Shown here piece by piece: positions 1 through 7,609 of a stretch of DNA of 19,904 nucleotides (its first letter is position 1; each line of letters opens with the position of its first letter). The position numbers and the translations under genes are program-made. Source of the stretch: Nitrospinaceae bacterium UBA3496 (GTDB lineage: Bacteria; UBA8248); NCBI GenBank assembly GCA_002377645.1, contig DFQF01000003.1, positions 1 to 19,904 on the forward strand. The letters are read 5' to 3'. Under the pieces are notes generated by a model. It did not search any database and was not told the DNA's origin. It was given only the letters and a program-made list of their open reading frames with translations.

Positions 1-308
1 GAGGTTCTACATCCAGAAGATGCTCCACCAACGATACAAGGTTGTGCATTAAGTTGCCTGGTTAATTCGAAAAGATCATCCGCCCATTCTGTATATTCAG
101 CATCTCCGCCGGTTATTCCTATATCAGTTTTCCCGCAATTTCTTCGATCAAATATGAGGACACGGTAACCTTTTACAGATAATTGAACTGCCATATCACG
201 AATTTCGCCCATAGGTGTTCTGCCTCCGGGTGATAAAGCAACCCAAAGACCTGTTTTTCCAATGATTTCGTAATGTTGATTTATTCCGCGAATTTTTGCT
301 ACAGGCAC
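1..308 (-). CDS. alpha/beta hydrolase, N-terminal part (cut by window edge)
   Basis: This gene runs off the left edge, and about 102 N-terminal residues are readable. They show an early beta-strand region (LWVALSPGGRTP, the place of the oxyanion loop), a segment VLIFDRRNCGKTD matching the 'D-x-R-G-x-G-x-S' stretch of alpha/beta hydrolases, and near the cut the nucleophile elbow G-A-S-S-G with its presumed catalytic serine. The start is a GTG codon preceded by AAGGAG with a 6-nt spacer. No in-frame ATG lies at a similar position. It follows the cupin gene by 25 nt on the same strand, so the two are probably co-transcribed. The acid and histidine of the triad lie outside the window. The substrate cannot be inferred. 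Family assignment is fairly safe; anything narrower is not. Confidence 0.8.
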   Translation of the reverse strand, partial: MPVAKIRGINQHYEIIGKTGLWVALSPGGRTPMGEIRDMAVQLSVKGYRVLIFDRRNCGKTDIGITGGDAEYTEWADDLFELTRQLNAQPCIVGGASSGCRT

Positions 309-333
309 AATTAACTCCTTTTATTAAAAATTT

Positions 334-813
334 TTACCCGGTAGATTCGAGCTTTTTTCCTTGAATTTGTATCGGTTGTGCAGGAAGGAGAATGAACGCC
401 ACTAGGCAAGGACTTGTACTATTATTCTTCCAATTGTGAATGGTCCCCCTCTGAACACATACATCACCTTCCTTAAGGTGCACTATAACTCCATCATCTA
501 ACTCCATATCTATCTCTCCCTTCATAATAATTACATAATCAATAGATTGGGTTCGATGCATTCTTGCTGTTACTCCAGGACCATACTCTGTGATTCTAAA
601 TTTTGAACTACAATCTCCTGGGGGACCAGGTTCTATTTTTTTTCCATCGAAGTTATTGTTTAGATTTGCAGGATAATCGTTAGTTGCCCATATACCATGA
701 CCTTGGTGATTTGGTCTCATGGAACGTGCCTCATTCATAATTTCGTCTATTAAAACGACGGCTTTTCCATTTTCGTCGTGTCCAGTTACAACTCTTCTGA
801 GAGATAAAGACAT
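334..813 (-). CDS. cupin-domain protein (single small beta-barrel)
   Basis: A 159-residue protein with one cupin_2-type barrel in its second half. Cupin motif 1 is seen as G-x-x-x-R-M-H86-R-T-Q-S-I-D92-Y followed by I-M-K-G. Motif 2 is E-G-D-V-x-V-Q-R-G-T-x-H126-x-W-x-N130. H86, D92 and H126 sit where metal ligands are usual, although the motif 1 pattern HRTxxxDY has only one histidine, so metal binding may be altered or absent. The N-terminal 70 residues carry an extension with a GIWATNDYPAN stretch. No signal peptide is present, so it should be cytoplasmic. The ATG is preceded by AGGAG. It lies upstream of the partial alpha/beta hydrolase and has its own promoter and palindrome. Related cupins are isomerases, dioxygenase-like enzymes or small-molecule sensors. 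I cannot choose among these. Confidence 0.85.
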   Translation of the reverse strand: MSLSLRRVVTGHDENGKAVVLIDEIMNEARSMRPNHQGHGIWATNDYPANLNNNFDGKKIEPGPPGDCSSKFRITEYGPGVTARMHRTQSIDYVIIMKGEIDMELDDGVIVHLKEGDVCVQRGTIHNWKNNSTSPCLVAFILLPAQPIQIQGKKLESTG

Positions 814-840
814 AAATTACTCCTATAAATTTTTATAAGA

Positions 841-870
841 ATTATAAGGGGTAAATAAGAAACATGTAAT
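841..870 (-). promoter_or_regulatory. predicted sigma-70-type promoter of the cupin unit
   Basis: On the minus strand a perfect TATAAT (841-846) is preceded by ATTACA (865-870, 4 of 6 matches to TTGACA) with an 18-nt spacer. Transcription would begin near 834, leaving a leader of about 20 nt that contains the AGGAG ribosome-binding site of the cupin gene. The -35 element overlaps the palindrome at 867-885. Predicted from consensus only. Confidence 0.5.
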
Positions 871-885
871 ACAAACTTTGTATTA
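867..885. repeat. perfect 19-nt palindrome, candidate operator
   Basis: TAATACAAA-C-TTTGTATTA is a perfect inverted repeat with 9-nt arms and a single central base. The 1-nt centre and the lack of a following T-run make a transcription terminator unlikely. Symmetry and size fit a dimeric repressor or activator site. It lies between the end of dppC and the start of the cupin gene and overlaps the predicted -35 of the cupin promoter by 4 nt, which would suit repression or class II-like activation. No regulator gene is visible in the window. Confidence 0.45.
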
Positions 886-917
886 TTTTAAATACCTAGA
901 AAATAGGTGGGGTTAGT

Positions 918-1865
918 TTAATCTGTCAGTCTTTTCATTTTTGGATCTAATGCGTCACGAAGCCAGTCTCCCAGAAGGTTTACACTTAAAACTGTAATCA
1001 TCAGGATAACACCGGGGAAAAAAGCTATCCACCAAGCTGTTTCAAGAAATTCTCTTCCATGAGCTAACATTCCACCCCAGGTTGGAGTCGGTGGTGGAAC
1101 TCCTACTCCTAGAAAAGAAAGAGCAGATTCTATGATAATCATTCTTCCAAGATATAAAGTACCTATAACGATTGCGGGAGACAAAACGTTAGGCAAGATG
1201 TGTCGAAACATAATTCTAGTTGTACCGGAACCAACAGCTCTCGCACCTAGAACAAATTCATTCTCTTTTACCGATAGCACAGTTCCTCGAATTACACGTG
1301 CATAGACGATCCAAGTTCTAACAGCAATAGCAAGAATTACATTTTGAAGACTAGGTCCTAGAATTGCAACCATGCTAAGTGCAAGGAGAATAAAGGGTAT
1401 AGATAGTGCAGAATCTATTATACGACTGATTATAGTGTCCACAATTCCACCGAAAAAACCAGCAATCATTCCAAGAGTAACACCAATACAACCACTTAAG
1501 AAGACAGCAGCAATTCCTACGATGAGGGAAACGCGTGAACCCCAAATTACTCTACTTAAAACGTCTCTTCCTTGTTGATCGGTTCCTAGCAGATAGAAAT
1601 TACCGTTTACGTCAGTGAATCCAGGTGGTTTTAAGTAGCAACATCTTAAATTTATTTCAAAAGGGTCATTCCCTGTAAAAATTGCTGTAAAGAAAGAAGG
1701 AAATAAAGCCCATGAACAAATAATAATAAGGAATATCAGGCTTATCATCGCAGGAGGACGATTTTTTAAGTCCTGCCAAGCTAGTTGCGCATTGGAGGGA
1801 CCACGTCTATCTTCAAACTCTTCAACTTTTTTAACATCGTTTGATGTATCTGATTCAGTAGCCAT
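918..1865 (-). CDS. dppC: ABC transporter permease, DppC/OppC family
   Basis: Inner-membrane subunit of a peptide/nickel-type ABC importer, pairing with the DppB-like protein encoded just upstream. The 315-residue chain has an OppC_N-type first segment with a membrane span at about 39-58, a periplasmic loop ending in LGTDQQGRDVLSR (93-105, a family hallmark), and then the BPD_transp_1 domain. The ATPase-docking EAA loop is GARAVGSGTTRIMFRHILPN (207-226). The family's LGVGVPPPTPTWG stretch lies at 252-264. I chose the ATG that follows AGGAAAGAG, where the AGG overlaps the dppB stop. A TTG eight codons upstream is also in frame but lies inside dppB and is less likely. Only 10 nt separate the genes, so translation is probably coupled. 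The periplasmic loop carries an adjacent Cys75-Cys76 pair. The substrate is unknown; the symbol denotes family only. Confidence 0.93.
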   Translation of the reverse strand: MATESDTSNDVKKVEEFEDRRGPSNAQLAWQDLKNRPPAMISLIFLIIICSWALFPSFFTAIFTGNDPFEINLRCCYLKPPGFTDVNGNFYLLGTDQQGRDVLSRVIWGSRVSLIVGIAAVFLSGCIGVTLGMIAGFFGGIVDTIISRIIDSALSIPFILLALSMVAILGPSLQNVILAIAVRTWIVYARVIRGTVLSVKENEFVLGARAVGSGTTRIMFRHILPNVLSPAIVIGTLYLGRMIIIESALSFLGVGVPPPTPTWGGMLAHGREFLETAWWIAFFPGVILMITVLSVNLLGDWLRDALDPKMKRLTD

Positions 1866-1875
1866 TTTCTCTTTC

Positions 1876-2823
1876 CTAACTATATGCAATTCTCGGATCT
1901 AGCCAAGCATAAATAAGATCAACCAATAAATTTATAAAAACAAAAATTGTTGCGAGGAGCGTTACAGCAGCCTGAACAATGGGATAATCTTGATTATTGA
2001 TTGCATCTATTACAAGAAATCCGACCCCTGGCCATGCAAAAATGACTTCTGTTACAACCGTACCACCAAGGAGAACCCCAAGTTCTAAACCGATTAAGGT
2101 AACTACCGGAATTGCAGCATTTTTTAGTGCATGACGCATGATCACTAACCATTCAACGATGCCTTTAGATCGAGCCGTGGTAATATATTCACTTCCTAAG
2201 ACCTCCAACATTCCTGCGCGAACAACTCTGGTAATCCGTGCCGTTTGGTATAATCCTGCCGTAAGAGCAGGAAGGACAATATATATTGGGCTTTCATATC
2301 CAGACGATGGAAATAAATCTAAATATACAGAGAAGAAAATAATAAGCATTAAACCTAGCCAGAAATTAGGCATAGATTGACCAAACATGGAGCCTATAGA
2401 ACTAACATAATCTATCCAAGTATTTCTAAAAGTTGCAGAAAGTACACCCGCAGGTATAGCGACCAAAATTGAAATTAAAACTGCAGTTAATGCTAGATCT
2501 ATAGTTGCAGGAAAGTGTTCAAAGACTAATTCATGTGCAGGTAGTTCGTGCCGATAGGAATAGCCAAAATCACCAAAAATAACACCTTTACTTTTTACTA
2601 CACCGTTATCAAATCCAAAAAGAAAACGGTAATACTGAATATGTAGAGGTTTGTCAAAACCGTGAGCTTTGTTAAATTCTTCGATATCTTCTAGAGATGA
2701 ATCTTCAGGCATTAAGACATCTCCGGGAGATCCGGACATATGAAGCATCATAAAAACAATTACAAGAACTATGTTGATGACAATCAGACTTTGCAGACAT
2801 CTTCTAATCACATATGCGCGCAT
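1876..2823 (-). CDS. dppB: ABC transporter permease, DppB/OppB family
   Basis: Inner-membrane permease of a peptide/nickel-type ABC importer. The 315 residues begin with a membrane span (about 8-29), then a periplasmic region with the family pattern GDFGYSY (84-90). Membrane spans follow around 108-130 and 155-172. The EAA cytoplasmic loop is at about 212-235 (EYITTARSKG and RHALKN), followed by a conserved stretch with TEVIFAWPGVG (258-268) and the usual C-terminus LDPRIAYS. Length is normal for DppB. The start ATG has a GGAG 11 nt upstream, a slightly long spacing. It is the first gene of a two-gene permease unit. The binding-protein gene diverges from it across a 244-nt spacer. No ATPase subunits are encoded nearby. 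Confidence 0.93.
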   Translation of the reverse strand: MRAYVIRRCLQSLIVINIVLVIVFMMLHMSGSPGDVLMPEDSSLEDIEEFNKAHGFDKPLHIQYYRFLFGFDNGVVKSKGVIFGDFGYSYRHELPAHELVFEHFPATIDLALTAVLISILVAIPAGVLSATFRNTWIDYVSSIGSMFGQSMPNFWLGLMLIIFFSVYLDLFPSSGYESPIYIVLPALTAGLYQTARITRVVRAGMLEVLGSEYITTARSKGIVEWLVIMRHALKNAAIPVVTLIGLELGVLLGGTVVTEVIFAWPGVGFLVIDAINNQDYPIVQAAVTLLATIFVFINLLVDLIYAWLDPRIAYS

Positions 2824-2910
2824 AAGAAATCTTGCTCCAACTCTAAATTTTTCGAACGTTAACTTGAAAAATCGGAGTAAAAAATATATTTTTGGGAAAT
2901 TCTATAAATA

Positions 2911-2939
2911 TAAATAAATCCTATTTTATAAACTGTCAA
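2911..2939 (-). promoter_or_regulatory. predicted promoter of dppBC
   Basis: On the minus strand a perfect -35 TTGACA (2934-2939) is followed after 17 nt by TATTTA (2911-2916), a poor -10 (3 of 6). A better -10, TATATT, lies a few bases further on but the spacing would be 21 nt. The leader to the dppB ATG would be about 80 nt. The perfect -35 in the right place is the main support. Confidence 0.4.
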
Positions 2940-2988
2940 ATCATTTTGGTGTTATTAGGAAAAATCTTCTTGGTATTCAATTTATTAC

Positions 2989-3017
2989 TTGATAGGTGTT
3001 TTGAGATATGTTTTTAT
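2989..3017 (+). promoter_or_regulatory. predicted promoter of the binding-protein gene
   Basis: TTGATA (2989-2994, 5 of 6 to the -35 consensus) and TTTTAT (3012-3017, 4 of 6 to the -10) are separated by exactly 17 nt, about 50 nt ahead of a very strong AAGGAGGA ribosome-binding site (3053-3060). Consensus-based only, in AT-rich DNA where chance matches are common. Confidence 0.35.
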
Positions 3018-3067
3018 CTATTTATTCATATATAGAAACAGGAAACTAAAACAAGGAGGAGTTTGTT

Positions 3068-4609
3068 ATGAGGAAGTTTGTAATTTTGCTGTTTGCAGTA
3101 ATGATAGGGTTTGCTGCTGTACCTAGTACTTATGCAGCCCCTCAAGGAACTATTGTTGCAGCACTTAAAGGGGTTTCACCAACAATGGATCCTCATCCAA
3201 AATCAAATTTTATTGGAGCAATGATTTGGAAGTGGTGTTATGACACTCTTATTGGGATGGAACCTGGAACAGGAAAAAGAATTCCTTGGCTTGCTACAAA
3301 GTGGAAAGTTCATAGCCCTAGAAAACTAGAGTTATGGTTGAGAAAAGGAGTTAAATTTACTGATGGTACATCATTTACTGCCAAAAATGTTGAATTTGCT
3401 TTTTCTCGTGTCATGGCAAAAGGTAGCCGTCAAAGAGTTTTCTTTAAGGCATTAGAGAGAGTTGAGATTGTTAATGATTATCGGGTTATTCTTCATTCAA
3501 AACCTGATAATGGAATGTTAAACCGACTCGCAAGATGGGGCCATGCAATGTCCCTAAAAGCGAAAGGTGTAGACAAAAAGATAATTTCTCGCAAGACTCT
3601 TTACGGTTCTGGTCCTTATATCCTAACAGAATGGGCTAAGGGACGAAAAATGGTGTTCAAAGCGAATCCTAACTGGTGGGGAAATTCAAATTTTCCAAAC
3701 CGTCCAAAAAAAGTGATTTTACGCGGCATTAAATCTTCAGTTACACGTGTTAAAGCACTTCAAAAGGGTGAAATAGATTTGGTTATGGGAATCCTACCAC
3801 AGTATATTCCGCAAATTGAAAAGGATCCAAAGCTAGCAGTTGCAGATATCCCTGCGGTAAGAATGATGTTTATTTCATTTGTAACAAGAAATGGCGGACC
3901 ATTTGCTGATAAAAATGTTCGTTTGGCTGCTAACTATGCTATAGATGCAGAACTACTTAGAAGCACTTTTCTAGCTGGGAAAGCAGTTATTTCCGGGTCA
4001 CTTTTCCATCCATGGAACTATGCTGGTTACGATCCAAATGACAAATGGCATGGTTATGATGTAAAGAAAGCTAAGGCTTACATGGCTAAAAGTAAATATC
4101 CAAATGGTTTTAAAGCAACTGTATATGCAACGATTGGAAGATATCCAGGTGATGTGAAAACATGTGAGGCTTTAGGAGGTTTCTTGAAGGACATTAATAT
4201 TAAGGCGACGTGTAGAACTATGCCTTATTCTGCTTGGAAAAAGAAAAGGAAATCTTACCAAAAAGGGAAAGGCAAAGGAGAAGCAGCTCTATTTGTTCAG
4301 GGGTATGGAAACTCTGGTGGAGATCCAGGAAATATTGCGCCTGCAACTGGTGGATGTAAAGGTCACTCCAGTGTGCATTGCTTTAAAGACTTGGACGCAC
4401 AAATAGATAAAGCGAAATTTACTGCGGATCCAAAGCAACAACATATTGAGTTTAAAAAAGTAACAGCTATGATGAAAGAAAAGGCTATATTTAAAATCTT
4501 ATACAAAACTAATGATATCTATGCATACAAAAAAGGATTTGGTTTTAAGCCAAGGCATGATGAATCATTTTATGTGTGGGAAATTGATATGTCGAAAGTA
4601 AAGAAATAG
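3068..4609 (+). CDS. periplasmic solute-binding protein, family 5 (peptide/nickel ABC importer)
   Basis: A 513-residue exported binding protein that should deliver an oligopeptide-like substrate to the divergently encoded DppBC-like permeases. Residues 1-23 are a signal peptide (basic MRK, hydrophobic core, cleavage probably after TYA). The SBP_bac_5 hallmark is GVKFTDGTSFTAKNVEFAFS (94-113), followed later by YGSGPYILTEW (179-189) and LAANYAIDAELL (286-297). There is no lipobox, so the mature protein is soluble. The ATG has an AAGGAGGA ribosome-binding site, the strongest in the window, fitting the high demand for binding proteins. Odd features are a strongly basic stretch at 391-404 (KKKRKSYQKGKGKG) and four cysteines in the C-terminal lobe (366, 382, 430, 438), which could form disulfides in the periplasm. 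The actual ligand cannot be told from sequence. Confidence 0.92.
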   Translation: MRKFVILLFAVMIGFAAVPSTYAAPQGTIVAALKGVSPTMDPHPKSNFIGAMIWKWCYDTLIGMEPGTGKRIPWLATKWKVHSPRKLELWLRKGVKFTDGTSFTAKNVEFAFSRVMAKGSRQRVFFKALERVEIVNDYRVILHSKPDNGMLNRLARWGHAMSLKAKGVDKKIISRKTLYGSGPYILTEWAKGRKMVFKANPNWWGNSNFPNRPKKVILRGIKSSVTRVKALQKGEIDLVMGILPQYIPQIEKDPKLAVADIPAVRMMFISFVTRNGGPFADKNVRLAANYAIDAELLRSTFLAGKAVISGSLFHPWNYAGYDPNDKWHGYDVKKAKAYMAKSKYPNGFKATVYATIGRYPGDVKTCEALGGFLKDINIKATCRTMPYSAWKKKRKSYQKGKGKGEAALFVQGYGNSGGDPGNIAPATGGCKGHSSVHCFKDLDAQIDKAKFTADPKQQHIEFKKVTAMMKEKAIFKILYKTNDIYAYKKGFGFKPRHDESFYVWEIDMSKVKK

Positions 4610-4628
4610 TAATAATTTAGATTTACGG

Positions 4629-4663
4629 GGGAGGGAAATCTATAGGTTTTCCTCCCTTTTTTT
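4629..4663 (+). terminator. intrinsic terminator after the binding-protein gene
   Basis: A 10-bp stem (GGGAGGGAAA with TTTTCCTCCC, one G-T pair) closes an 8-nt loop and is followed directly by seven T residues. It begins 20 nt past the stop codon and is the clearest rho-independent terminator in the window. Confidence 0.9.
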
Positions 4664-4681
4664 GTATTTATTGAGGTCTTA

Positions 4682-5656
4682 GTGAAAGCAATATTTGTAC
4701 ATAAGTTTGGTCTAGAAAATCCTATGATATTGGAAGAGATAGATATTCCAAAACCAAAATCCGGACAATTGCTCGTTAAGTTGGGAGCGTCGGGTGTAAA
4801 TCCCAGTGATGTAGCTACTCGTTCAGGACAAAGTCATCACTCTTCCCATATGAAAACTCCTTATATCCCTGGACTGGAAGCAGCAGGAGAAATAATTGAA
4901 CTAGGTGATGAAGTTAAGGAATTTCATGTTGGACAACGTGTTTTTGGTAGATGTTTGGGTGGGAGTTATTCAGAGTTTGTTTGCCTTGATGCAAGTGTTG
5001 CATCTGTGTTGCCAGATTCTTATAGTTTTGAGGAGGGTGCTGGAATAACGCTTCCTTTAAGAACTGCATGGAATGCTCTCGTGATAAAAGCAAAAGTGAC
5101 TCCGGGTGAAACTGTACTAGTTCAAGGGGGAGCTGGTGGTGTTGGTATGGCTACTATTCAACTTGCTCGTGCAATGGGTTGCAGAGTTTTTGCTACTGTC
5201 AGTTCCTCAAAGAAGGCATCTTTTTGTACAAAATTAGGTGCAACCGAGACGATCAACTATAAAGAAGAGGATTTCATAGAAAAATGTCTAGAATTGACTA
5301 AAGGACTAGGTGTCGATGTTATAGTCGAAACTGCAGCTAATGAAAATTTTCACCTAGATTTAAAAGCAATTAAAGTTAATGGAAGAATTGTTCTTATGGG
5401 TGCTGGTCTAGGAAAAAATCCAAGAGCAGATTTTTTAGTTTCAGATATGATGGAAAAAGATGCAAGAATTTTCGGTATTACAGGAGTGAATTTAGCAAAA
5501 AAAATGCCTTTTATTGTGCCAAAATTTTCATCTCTTTTAGAAAAAGGTACGATAAAATTTCATGTTGATAAAGTTTTTTCTTTAGAACATGCAAACGATG
5601 CACATAAATTAATGTTAAATGGAAATTTTTTAGGCAAACTAGTTTTGGCCTCTTGA
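4682..5656 (+). CDS. zinc-free medium-chain dehydrogenase/reductase, NAD(P)H:quinone oxidoreductase type
   Basis: A 324-residue cytoplasmic oxidoreductase of the QOR branch of the MDR superfamily. The N-terminal GroES-like domain contains the typical GVNPSDVATRSG (38-49) and an IPGLEAAGEI (62-71) stretch. The nucleotide-binding Rossmann domain has V-Q-G-G-A-G-G-V-G (147-155) followed by ATIQLARAMG. The cysteine/histidine ligands of the zinc-containing alcohol dehydrogenases are missing, as expected for quinone reductase, enoyl reductase or crotonyl-type members. NADPH is the usual cofactor, but this was not determined here. The start is GTG with GAGG five bases upstream. It begins only 18 nt after a strong terminator, so either read-through or a promoter hidden upstream must supply its transcript. 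The physiological substrate is not inferable. Confidence 0.9.
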   Translation: MKAIFVHKFGLENPMILEEIDIPKPKSGQLLVKLGASGVNPSDVATRSGQSHHSSHMKTPYIPGLEAAGEIIELGDEVKEFHVGQRVFGRCLGGSYSEFVCLDASVASVLPDSYSFEEGAGITLPLRTAWNALVIKAKVTPGETVLVQGGAGGVGMATIQLARAMGCRVFATVSSSKKASFCTKLGATETINYKEEDFIEKCLELTKGLGVDVIVETAANENFHLDLKAIKVNGRIVLMGAGLGKNPRADFLVSDMMEKDARIFGITGVNLAKKMPFIVPKFSSLLEKGTIKFHVDKVFSLEHANDAHKLMLNGNFLGKLVLAS

Positions 5657-5802
5657 ACTTTTAGGGAGACTTCAAAACAATTTTTCAAACAAAAAAAGTT
5701 AAATTTGCTATTTTTTTACTTGCAGTTAATAGATTAAATAATGTACTTTCAGACTAGAAGTGAACGTTTGTTTTTTGTTTTATGCTTTTTAAGGAAGTTC
5801 TG

Positions 5803-6579
5803 TTGAATAAAAATAAGATCTTTATTTTAAAAACCCCAAAAAATAAGCCTTTTGGTATTTGCAATATTTTTTTGTCAATTTTTTTTATTGTAATCATAAG
5901 TTTTGCAAATTATGGATGTGCTTCCAAAATGGCTTCTAATGATGCGGTAAGTACTTCAACTGAAATGTATGATCCAATTGAACCATTAAACCGTTTTGTT
6001 TTTGAATTCAATAATGTTGTAGAAGTGGTTGTACTTAATCCAGTAAGTAGTATTTACTCTGCAGTTTTTCCTGATATCGTTAAAGACTCGGTTCGCAATT
6101 TTCTTCGAAATTTGGAAACTCCTGTTACATTAGCTAACGATATTTTACAGGGAGAACATCTCAGGGCGAGAGATACTTCGATGCGTTTTTTAATTAACTC
6201 AACTGCAGGTGTACTTGGACTATTTGATATTGCGTCTCGTTTAGATTTTAAATATCACAATGAAGATTTCGGTCAGACTTTGGCTATACATGGTGTTGGC
6301 CAAGGCCCTTATATAGTACTTCCTTTTCTTGGACCCTCTTCTGTTAGGCATACGGTTGGGAGAGTTACTGATATTTTCCTAAGTCCAATGACTTATATTA
6401 GCGATGTAGAAAATATTAATTACACTCTAAAAGGGGTAAGAATAATAGATGGACATTCTCGAATTAAGGATACGTTGTCAGATTTAAAAAGGGATTCTTT
6501 GGACTATTACTCTTTAATAAGAAGTGTCTATTCACAAAGACGTAAAAGTGTAATTCTAAACGAAAAAAAATCTAAATAG
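5803..6579 (+). CDS. mlaA: MlaA (VacJ) outer-membrane lipoprotein
   Basis: MlaA sits in the outer membrane and removes mislocalised phospholipid from the outer leaflet, passing it to the Mla retrograde pathway. The family is recognised by YDPIEPLNRFVFEFN (residues 56-70 in this frame), RNFLRNLETPVTLANDILQG, and a C-terminal half with DFGQTLAIHGVGQGPYIVLPFLGPSS. The N-terminus has a lysine-rich segment, a hydrophobic span and Cys39, the presumed lipidated residue. The lipobox (N-Y-G-C) is degenerate. I chose a TTG start because AAGGA lies 7 nt before it. An ATG seven codons upstream at 5782 is in frame but has no ribosome-binding site, and it cannot be excluded. The other Mla genes (mlaBCDEF) are not in the window. 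It may be co-transcribed with ispH, 58 nt downstream. Confidence 0.92.
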   Translation: MNKNKIFILKTPKNKPFGICNIFLSIFFIVIISFANYGCASKMASNDAVSTSTEMYDPIEPLNRFVFEFNNVVEVVVLNPVSSIYSAVFPDIVKDSVRNFLRNLETPVTLANDILQGEHLRARDTSMRFLINSTAGVLGLFDIASRLDFKYHNEDFGQTLAIHGVGQGPYIVLPFLGPSSVRHTVGRVTDIFLSPMTYISDVENINYTLKGVRIIDGHSRIKDTLSDLKRDSLDYYSLIRSVYSQRRKSVILNEKKSK

Positions 6580-6637
6580 ATTTTCATATCAAAAATTTTT
6601 TTTGTATTTGCCGATGAGTTGAGGTGTTCTTCTCCTT

Positions 6638-7600
6638 ATGGTTTCTAGTGACAAAAAACTTTTAATGAAAAAAAAACTTAAAGTTATTTTAGCTAATCCG
6701 CGAGGTTTTTGTGCTGGCGTAGTTCGAGCGATAGATATTGTAAATCGTTCGTTAGAAAAATATGGTCCTCCTATTTATGTTCGTCACGAGATAGTCCACA
6801 ACAAATATGTAGTTGAATCACTGAAAAAAAAGGGCGCGATTTTTGTAAATGAAATAGATGAAGTTCCTGAGGGAGCTATTACTATTTTTAGTGCTCATGG
6901 TGTTGCAAAAAAAGTTTTTGGACAAGCGGAATTGCTTGGTTTGGATGTAGTGGATGCGACTTGTCCATTGGTAGAGAAGGTTCATGAAGAAGGAAGAAAA
7001 TATCATGAAAATGGTATGGAGGTTATTTTAATTGGCCATAAAAACCATCCTGAAGTTGTTGGAACGATGGGACAGGTGCCAGGCGATGTGAAATTAATTT
7101 CAACTTTGGAAGATGCCTTAAATTTTAAACCGAAAGACACAAAAAAAATCTCATATATCACTCAAACTACACTAAGTATTGATGACACTAGTGAAATAGT
7201 GAAGGTCTTAAAAAATCGTTTCCCAAATATAAAAGGTCCAAATTTAAAAGATATTTGTTATGCGACGCAGAATAGACAATCTGCAATACGAGAAATAGCA
7301 AAAGAGGTTGATTTGATTTTAGTGGTGGGTTCAAAAAATAGTTCAAACTCAAATAGACTTTGTGAAATTGGCGAAGCAGGAGATACTCCCAGTTTTCTTG
7401 TAGAAGACAAAAATTCTATCAAATTAGCATGGTTTGAAAGTGTGAAATGTGTCGGTATAAGTGCTGGAGCATCTGCTCCTGAAGTTTTAGTTGATGCATT
7501 AATAGAAAGGCTGAAAGTTGAATTTGATTTATCTCTTGAAGTTTTAGACGGTCAAAAAGAGAAGGTCTTTTTCCCTCTACCAGAACGTTTAGGCCGGTAA
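6638..7600 (+). CDS. ispH: 4-hydroxy-3-methylbut-2-enyl diphosphate reductase (IspH)
   Basis: The last enzyme of the methylerythritol phosphate pathway, reducing HMBPP to IPP and DMAPP in the cytoplasm with a [4Fe-4S] cluster. All three cluster cysteines are present in family context: Cys25 (NPRGFCAGV), Cys109 (DATCPLV) and Cys207 (DICYATQNRQ). Substrate-contact residues are also in place: His50 in VRHEIVHN, His87 in SAHGV, His137 and Glu139 in HPEVVGTMGQ, the TQTTLSIDDT stretch, and SSNSNRL. The 320 residues are a normal length. The ATG at 6638 has only a weak GAGGTG upstream. A second ATG nine codons later (6665) has no better site. This organism should make isoprenoids by the MEP route. 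It converges on thyX with 9 nt between stop codons. Confidence 0.97.
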   Translation: MVSSDKKLLMKKKLKVILANPRGFCAGVVRAIDIVNRSLEKYGPPIYVRHEIVHNKYVVESLKKKGAIFVNEIDEVPEGAITIFSAHGVAKKVFGQAELLGLDVVDATCPLVEKVHEEGRKYHENGMEVILIGHKNHPEVVGTMGQVPGDVKLISTLEDALNFKPKDTKKISYITQTTLSIDDTSEIVKVLKNRFPNIKGPNLKDICYATQNRQSAIREIAKEVDLILVVGSKNSSNSNRLCEIGEAGDTPSFLVEDKNSIKLAWFESVKCVGISAGASAPEVLVDALIERLKVEFDLSLEVLDGQKEKVFFPLPERLGR

Positions 7601-7609
7601 ATCCTAGAT

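Noticed and set aside
5640..5656. AAACTAGTTT palindrome at the end of the quinone oxidoreductase gene as a terminator
   Set aside because: It lies inside the coding frame, its flanks pair imperfectly and no T-run follows.
6588..6606. A-run/T-run after mlaA as a terminator
   Set aside because: Only A-T pairs with no GC stem; ordinary for this AT-rich DNA.
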